This document shows, piece after piece, positions 60,501 to 64,000 of a DNA stretch of 64,000 nt. A model generated the notes under the pieces. It did no database searches and was not told the DNA's origin. It was given only the letters and a program-made list of their open reading frames with translations. The stretch is taken from contig NZ_LFLZ01000008.1 of NCBI RefSeq assembly GCF_001189845.1, positions 124,001 to 188,000 on the forward strand, in the 5' to 3' direction. How positions within the stretch are numbered: position 1 is the first letter of the stretch; each line of letters opens with the position of its first letter. The stretch comes from Bradyrhizobium tropiciagri (GTDB lineage Bacteria; Pseudomonadota; Alphaproteobacteria; Rhizobiales; Xanthobacteraceae). A program made the translations under genes and the position numbers.

Positions 60501-60813
60501 AATAGATGTCGGTCGCTTCGCTGAACACCGCCGTGATCTGCGAGAAGCCGTTGCGCGACAGCGACCGCGTGCTCTCCAGCCCGGGCGCGCCGGCGAGCGC
60601 CGTCTCGATCGGGAAGGTGATCTGCTTCTCGATTTCCGCCGGCGACAGTGCAGGGGCCACGGTGTTGATCTGCACCTGCTTGTTGGTGATGTCGGGCACC
60701 GCGTCGATCGGCAGCTTGGTCAATGCGAGGCCGCCGAGGAACATCAGGATCGCGGCCAGGGTGACGACGACCCAGGGTCGCTGGATCGCAAGACCGATGA
60801 TGCGCTCAATCAT
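57589..60813 (-). CDS. czcA: CzcA-type heavy-metal RND efflux pump
   Basis: A 1074-residue inner-membrane proton/cation antiporter of the HME-RND family. The N-terminal helix and PVPDITNKQVQINTVAPALS-like segment are typical. The transmembrane proton-relay motif is LGALDFGLIVDGAVIITENS, which has the Asp-x-x-x-x-Asp and Glu pattern of the divalent-cation (Co/Zn/Cd/Ni) type, not the Cu/Ag pattern. Large periplasmic loops lie between helices 1-2 and 7-8. The start overlaps the adaptor gene by eight bases. No outer-membrane CzcC is adjacent. Confidence 0.9.
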   Translation of the reverse strand: MIERIIGLAIQRPWVVVTLAAILMFLGGLALTKLPIDAVPDITNKQVQINTVAPALSPAEIEKQITFPIETALAGAPGLESTRSLSRNGFSQITAVFSEATDIYFARQQVGQRLTEVRARLPQGIEPRIGPTSTGLGEIYMWTVHYSGEKVQTDGSPGLQSDGRFLTADGQTLQSEVEKDAYLRTVQDWIIKPQIKMVPGVAGVDSIGGYLKQYQVHPDAAKLIALGLTFADVAKAIETNNVSRGARYIERNGEGFVVRSGGRLENIEELGAVVVTTRGGVPVRIRDLATLSIGGETRTGSASENGREVVVGTALMLIGANSRTVSAAVDAKLRAITPSLPAGVKVETVLDRTQLVDATIGTVARNLSEGALLVIAVLFVLLGNFRAALITALVIPIAMLMTAIGMWQGRISANLMSLGALDFGLIVDGAVIITENSLRHLAEKQHALGRVLTRDERLATVRASAVEMVQPSLYGQAIILLVYVPLLTFTGVEGKMFEPMALTVILALAAAFVLSLTLVPALIAIGITGRVQEKENWLVAALKGWYSPLLRRAVATPVPIIAAAVVLFTTALFGFFRLGQEFIPSLDEKNIAMHALRIPSTALSQSQSMQLSVEKAVSRFPQVSFVFSKTGTAEVASDPMPPNASDTFIILKPRAQWPDPSLTKEQLIEDISKAVGRLPGNVYEFTQPIQMRFNELLAGVRGDIAVKVFGDEFEPMQKAANQIAAALRGVRGATDVKVEQAGGLPVLEIKVDKAAIARRGLSVAEVQDVIGAAVGGQDAGVVYEGDRSFDIVVRLPESVRSDLEALSNLPVALPKATPSSPVQSLPLNRVAQFSFTEGPNQISRENGKRRIVVTANVRGRDLGSVVEEAQAKVAQSVQLPPGYWMTWGGQSENLAAARQRLAVVVPACFAMIFLLLLAAMGSVRDALLVFSAVPLALTGGIAALWLRGMPFSISAAVGFIALSGVAVLNGLVMLSFVRQLREQGVPMREAIEQGALTRFRPVVMTALVASLGFVPMAFATSTGAEVQKPLATVVIGGLISATLLTLAVLPALYARYGHAGSAARNETTAIQAAE

Positions 60814-62029
60814 GGCCGTGCTCCGCCTCGTCCTTTTCGACCTCTGCCTTCAGTGTGAAGGTGTTCTGCACCGCGATGGTCTCGCCGGCGGCGAGCCCCG
60901 AAATAATCTCGATATCGTCGTCGTCCTCGCGGCCGGTCCGCACCGACCGTGCCTCGAAGCCGTCGGCATCGCGCACGAACACGGTCGGCGTTCCCTTGAT
61001 GGTTTGAAGCGCCTTCTTCGACACGATGACGGTCGACGGCGCGCCGGACAGCGGCACCTCCGCGGTCACGAAGGTGCCCGGCTTCCAGCGGTGATCCTTG
61101 TTGGGCATGGTGGCGATCACCCGGGCGTTGCGGGTCTCGCGGTCGAGCAGGGGGCTGACGAAGATCACGCCGGCGCTGGCTTCATCTTCGCTGCCGATGG
61201 CGCGGATCTTCACCGAAACGCCTTCGCGGACTGCGTTGATGTCCTCCGGTGACACCGCGAGATCAACCCAGATGTCGTCGAGATTGACGATGACGTAGAG
61301 CTCGCTTTCCTGGCCCTCGCGCCCGATCAATCCGCCGAGATCGACACGGCGTTCGGAGACCCGGCCGCTGATCGGTGCGCGCAGGAACTGGGTCCGCAGG
61401 CTTTCGGGTGGCTGGTTGGGCAGATCGGCGATCTCGCTTTCCGACAGGCCCAGCGCGAACAGTTTCTGCCGCGCGCCGTCGAGCTTGATCTGCGCGTCGT
61501 TCGCGGTCAGCCGCGTGCGCAGGAACTCGTTTTCCGACACGATGCGGGTCTCGACCAGCGTCTTTTGCCGCGCGTAGAGCGTCTGCTGCAGATCGTTGGT
61601 GAGCCGGGCGGCGAGATATTCGCTCTTGGCGTCGGCGACCTCGCGGCTTTCGATCGCCGCGACGATCTCGCCCTTCTCGACGACGTCGCCGAGGCGCTTG
61701 CGCAGTTCCGTGACGGTCGCGAGCACGCGCACCGAGACGCGACCGATATGGTCGGCGTCGGGGATCAGCGATCCCGGCGCGAGGAAGTGCCGCTTCAGCA
61801 TGCCACCGCCGGCCTGCGTCAGCGTGATGCCGGCCTCGCGAATCTGATCTTCGCTCAGCTCGACATGTCCGGGGGCCTCATGCTTGGCCTCGGCTCTCTC
61901 TGGACTCGCGGTCGCAGTTTCCTGCGTCGTGGTCGGGAACTTGACCGGCCAGCCGATCCACCCGGCCGCCAGAAAGACCAGCGTAATGCCGGCGGCCACG
62001 CCGGCGAAAAATAGAACAACCCGTTTCAT
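60806..62029 (-). CDS. czcB: CzcB-type periplasmic adaptor (membrane fusion protein)
   Basis: A 407-residue adaptor that links CzcA to an outer-membrane channel. The N-terminal membrane helix (MKRVVLFFAGVAAGITLVFL) is followed by a barrel-sandwich domain (KGEIVAAIESREVADAKSEY), an alpha-hairpin (LTNDLQQTLYARQKTLVETR) and the return strand RTQFLRAPISGRVSERRVDL. The C-terminal beta domains end with a short charged tail (EVEKDEAEHGHD) that could bind metal. ATG at 62029 follows GGAGAGG; the frame upstream to 62122 is not coding-like. The gene overlaps czcA. Confidence 0.9.
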   Translation of the reverse strand: MKRVVLFFAGVAAGITLVFLAAGWIGWPVKFPTTTQETATASPERAEAKHEAPGHVELSEDQIREAGITLTQAGGGMLKRHFLAPGSLIPDADHIGRVSVRVLATVTELRKRLGDVVEKGEIVAAIESREVADAKSEYLAARLTNDLQQTLYARQKTLVETRIVSENEFLRTRLTANDAQIKLDGARQKLFALGLSESEIADLPNQPPESLRTQFLRAPISGRVSERRVDLGGLIGREGQESELYVIVNLDDIWVDLAVSPEDINAVREGVSVKIRAIGSEDEASAGVIFVSPLLDRETRNARVIATMPNKDHRWKPGTFVTAEVPLSGAPSTVIVSKKALQTIKGTPTVFVRDADGFEARSVRTGREDDDDIEIISGLAAGETIAVQNTFTLKAEVEKDEAEHGHD

Positions 62030-62142
62030 ATGCGCCTCTCCGCAGCGCATGCCGATGGCCCTGCGCTGTCGCGACATCGATCTGTGCGGAAGCGTGCGCG
62101 CGGCCTGATGGCAGCGGCGCACGGTCGGTCATGCCGACCGGA

Positions 62143-62493
62143 TCAGGCGCGGGGTGGTTTGAATGGAGAGAGACGCTCGGCCGACGCCGGCAGCTCGATG
62201 CGGCTGTCGCCATAGCTATGCGGCGCATAGGCGATCGGGAACGCGGTTTCCTGTGGAGCCACCGAGGCGACGTGTGTCAGGCAGTGATCGCCATGCAGTG
62301 AGGCCGGATGTGCGGGAGCCTTGCCGCCGGTGTCGCCAATCGACTGCGCGATCGAGAAGGCGGGGGCCGCGTCGTCATCGCGGTCGGAGGTCCAGCCGTG
62401 GAAGAACGACAGCACCAGCGCAAGCGAGATCAGTCCCGCAAGCAGGCTGCGCCAGCGGCGCGGCCTCGTTGCGTGAGCGGAAGACTGATTCAT
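62143..62493 (-). CDS. small membrane protein upstream of czcB
   Basis: A 116-residue protein with one N-terminal hydrophobic helix (LLAGLISLALVLSFFHGWTS) and a periplasmic part with HPASLHGDHCLTHVASVAPQ, a single Cys among His residues. It precedes czcB by about 113 bases on the same strand and may be the first gene of the efflux operon. It resembles in plan the small protein ahead of the TonB operon at 38.6-38.9 kb. A metal-binding or sensing role is inference. Start 62493 or 62511. Confidence 0.55.
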   Translation of the reverse strand: MNQSSAHATRPRRWRSLLAGLISLALVLSFFHGWTSDRDDDAAPAFSIAQSIGDTGGKAPAHPASLHGDHCLTHVASVAPQETAFPIAYAPHSYGDSRIELPASAERLSPFKPPRA

Positions 62494-62585
62494 GGTGCGC
62501 GAGGCGGCCATGCGGCCTACTTAGCGCCGCAAGCGCGCGCATTCAAGTTCGGCGCCGCGACAGATTGGCCGTGGATACTATAACG

Positions 62586-62813
62586 TTACACGCTCTCTGT
62601 GGCTCGGCGCATCAGCCAGCGGCGCGCTGCGACGACGGCCCAGATCGCCTCAACCAGTCCGAACGGCCAGGCGCCCTGCAGGAAGCCGTAGGCTGAGCCG
62701 AGCGCGCAGGAGACGGCGAAGGCCAGGATGAACCAGGGGCTGCGATCCTCGGCCGCGTAGCAGACGAGCATCATGGTCACGGCGAACAATCCGAACAGCG
62801 TCAGCGCATCCAT
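62586..62813 (-). CDS. small two- to three-helix membrane protein (75 aa)
   Basis: MDALTLFGLFAVTMMLVCYA, then SPWFILAFAVSCALGSAYGF and FGLVEAIWAVVAARRWLM give three hydrophobic segments. The start at 62813 follows an AGGAG about 17 bases upstream. Homologous small proteins in rhizobia are annotated only as hypothetical. It is divergent from the glyoxalase-fold gene. Confidence 0.7.
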   Translation of the reverse strand: MDALTLFGLFAVTMMLVCYAAEDRSPWFILAFAVSCALGSAYGFLQGAWPFGLVEAIWAVVAARRWLMRRATESV

Positions 62814-62906
62814 TCCGCAGGAGAACTCCTGTTGCAACAATGTTGATATCTGAGCGCGCTTGGGATGGAATGTCCATCCAGCGTCGCCGCCCGGAAGGAC
62901 TGCCCC

Positions 62907-63401
62907 ATGAAGCGCATGCATGTTCACGTCGCCGTCAAGGACATCCCGCAATCGGTCGACTTCTACTCGGCGCTGTTCGGGGCTGAGCCTTCGGTCGTGA
63001 AATCCGATTATGCCAAATGGATGCTCGACGATCCCCGCGTCAACTTCGCGATCTCGACCCGCGGCCGCGAGCCGGGGCTCGATCATCTCGGCATTCAGGT
63101 CGAGAGCGCCGAAGAGCTCGGCGAGGTCTATGGACGGCTGCGCAAGGCAGGCGGCGAGGTCATCGAGCAGGGCCAGACGGTGTGCTGCTATGCCAAGTCG
63201 GAGAAGTCGTGGATCGACGATCCCGCAGGGATCGCCTGGGAGACCTTCCACACGACGGGCGAGAGCATCGTCTATGGCGACGGCACCGGCGAGCGGACCG
63301 CGCGCGTCGCGCACGAGAAGCAGGAGGACAAGCAGAGCGCGTGTTGCGCTCCACAGGCTCAGGCGGCAGCGCCCGAGGCTTCGGCCTGCTGCGGACCGTG
63401 A
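62907..63401 (+). CDS. CadI/ArsI-type vicinal-oxygen-chelate protein
   Basis: A 164-residue glyoxalase/bleomycin-resistance-fold protein. The N-terminus reads MKRMHVHVAVKDIPQSVDFY, the middle DYAKWMLDDPRVNFAISTRG and REPGLDHLGIQVESAEELGE, then TVCCYAKSEKSWIDDPAGIA and WETFHTTGES. This matches CadI and the ArsI C-As lyase group; the His, Cys pair and Glu are at the expected metal/substrate sites. The C-terminal tail has two further Cys pairs (SACCAPQAQ and SACCGP), as in these thiol-rich proteins. ATG at 62907 is chosen. A role in arsenic or cadmium resistance fits the nearby czc genes. Confidence 0.82.
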   Translation: MKRMHVHVAVKDIPQSVDFYSALFGAEPSVVKSDYAKWMLDDPRVNFAISTRGREPGLDHLGIQVESAEELGEVYGRLRKAGGEVIEQGQTVCCYAKSEKSWIDDPAGIAWETFHTTGESIVYGDGTGERTARVAHEKQEDKQSACCAPQAQAAAPEASACCGP

Positions 63402-63439
63402 GCTCGGGGCGGTCGGGCGCACCAGGGGCCGAAGTTCTT

Positions 63440-63526
63440 GTAGCCCGGATGAAGCGCAGTGAAATCCGGGAGCGCGCCAACCGCTGATATAGCTCCCCGG
63501 ATTATGCTTCGCTTCATCCGGGCTAC
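63440..63526. repeat. extragenic palindromic repeat
   Basis: An imperfect inverted repeat: GTAGCCCGGATGAAGC and TGAAATCCGGG on the left, and CCCCGGATTATGCTTCG with CATCCGGGCTAC on the right. The form is that of dispersed extragenic palindromes common in Bradyrhizobium genomes. It lies between two plus-strand genes and may act as a transcription or mRNA-stability element. Confidence 0.75.
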
Positions 63527-63652
63527 GCAGCGCTTAGGGGCGGCCAGGCAGCCGCGACGTCGGCGCAACCGGCTACCGCTGTAAGCAAAGGCTTAATGCC
63601 TGCGACATATTATCCCACGACGACTCCCCTCCGTGCTAACAGCCCCTTAACC

Positions 63653-64000
63653 ATGCGGCTTTTGCCACTCAAGGATCCTGAGCGGTCCTGGCGTCACATC
63701 AAGGCACAATGGAAGAAGGACGCTGAAGGCGTCGGAGAGGACTTTGCCGCTTTCGGCGGCATCAGCGCCTTTGAGGCGCTGACGGCGAAGGAGGGCGACG
63801 GTCAAGGGCTGTATCACCTGACCGACGGCGATCGGGTCCATGCGGTCTGCCAGATCAGGCGTCTCCTGATGAGCCGATATTCGGCGCCGGCGCTCAGCGC
63901 GCGTTTCGTCAATGTGTCTCCGATCTACGATCTCGGCATCGCCGGTGCCGTCGATTATGCGCAAATGCTGGTGGCGCTGTTCTCCGGCGTCGTCTGGCTG
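63653..64000 (+). CDS. hypothetical protein, truncated by the window edge
   Basis: A frame open to the right edge (116 codons), starting MRLLPLKDPERSWRHIKAQW. It continues AAFGGISAFEALTAKEGDGQ and YDLGIAGAVDYAQMLVALFS. The start has no strong ribosome site (agccccttaacc). The frame has the codon character of a real gene; the family cannot be told from this part. The opposite-strand frame over the same bases is less protein-like. Confidence 0.55.
   Translation, partial: MRLLPLKDPERSWRHIKAQWKKDAEGVGEDFAAFGGISAFEALTAKEGDGQGLYHLTDGDRVHAVCQIRRLLMSRYSAPALSARFVNVSPIYDLGIAGAVDYAQMLVALFSGVVWL

Overview
The window looks like a chromosomal segment of a Bradyrhizobium-type alphaproteobacterium. The base composition is high G+C, and gene types typical of that group are present (alkB with an AraC neighbour, ScfR/PrpR-type propionate regulator, DUF2285 protein, many small Bradyrhizobium-like secreted proteins). 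This assignment rests on protein and gene-order recognition only; no database was searched.

Left flank (1-7094): the 3' end of folD, a MaoC-like hydratase, a zinc-ribbon protein, two small uncharacterised genes, a methyltransferase-like gene, and an alkane hydroxylase gene (alkB) divergent from an AraC regulator. A frameshifted sterol-desaturase/fatty-acid-hydroxylase gene follows.

Probable genomic island (7095-42527): a 24-bp perfect direct repeat bounds about 35.4 kb. The right copy is the 3' end of a tRNA-Arg(TCG) gene and the left copy is an isolated fragment of it. A P4-type tyrosine integrase gene (frameshifted), an excisionase-like gene, an XRE regulator and a DUF2285 gene sit beside the tRNA. 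The left end carries a DUF3800 gene and decayed IS110-family copies. The cargo has a common theme: B12-independent replacements for B12-dependent enzymes. These are metE (instead of metH), nrdAB (instead of class II nrdJ) and the methylcitrate cycle prpD-prpC-prpB with its regulator (instead of methylmalonyl-CoA mutase). Cobalamin riboswitches precede metE, nrdAB and a TonB-dependent receptor. NrdB has the residue pattern of class Ic (Phe at the radical-Tyr site, Glu as first metal ligand), so it probably uses Mn/Fe. A second TonB receptor with a C-terminal Omp25-like barrel, exbB, exbD, tonB and a small CxxC protein form another uptake unit. I read the island as a cobalamin-sparing and scavenging cassette: when B12 is scarce, the riboswitches should turn on the receptor and the B12-free enzymes. 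That is inference from content.

Right flank (42528-64000): a periplasmic ClpP-like protein, a Kef-type antiporter with universal-stress domains, several small genes, a GNAT acetyltransferase, a frameshifted acyl-CoA dehydrogenase-like gene divergent from a winged-helix/TPR regulator, an EamA transporter, a photolyase, a 1-Cys peroxiredoxin, a secreted alkaline-phosphatase-superfamily enzyme, a czcBA-type metal efflux pair, a CadI/ArsI-type glyoxalase-fold protein and a truncated gene at the edge.

Five genes are each broken by a single-base indel that restores a full-length protein when corrected (near 6377, 19420, 37213, 41220 and 48689). They may be real pseudogenes, but the pattern also fits assembly indel errors, and this should be settled before any biological reading.
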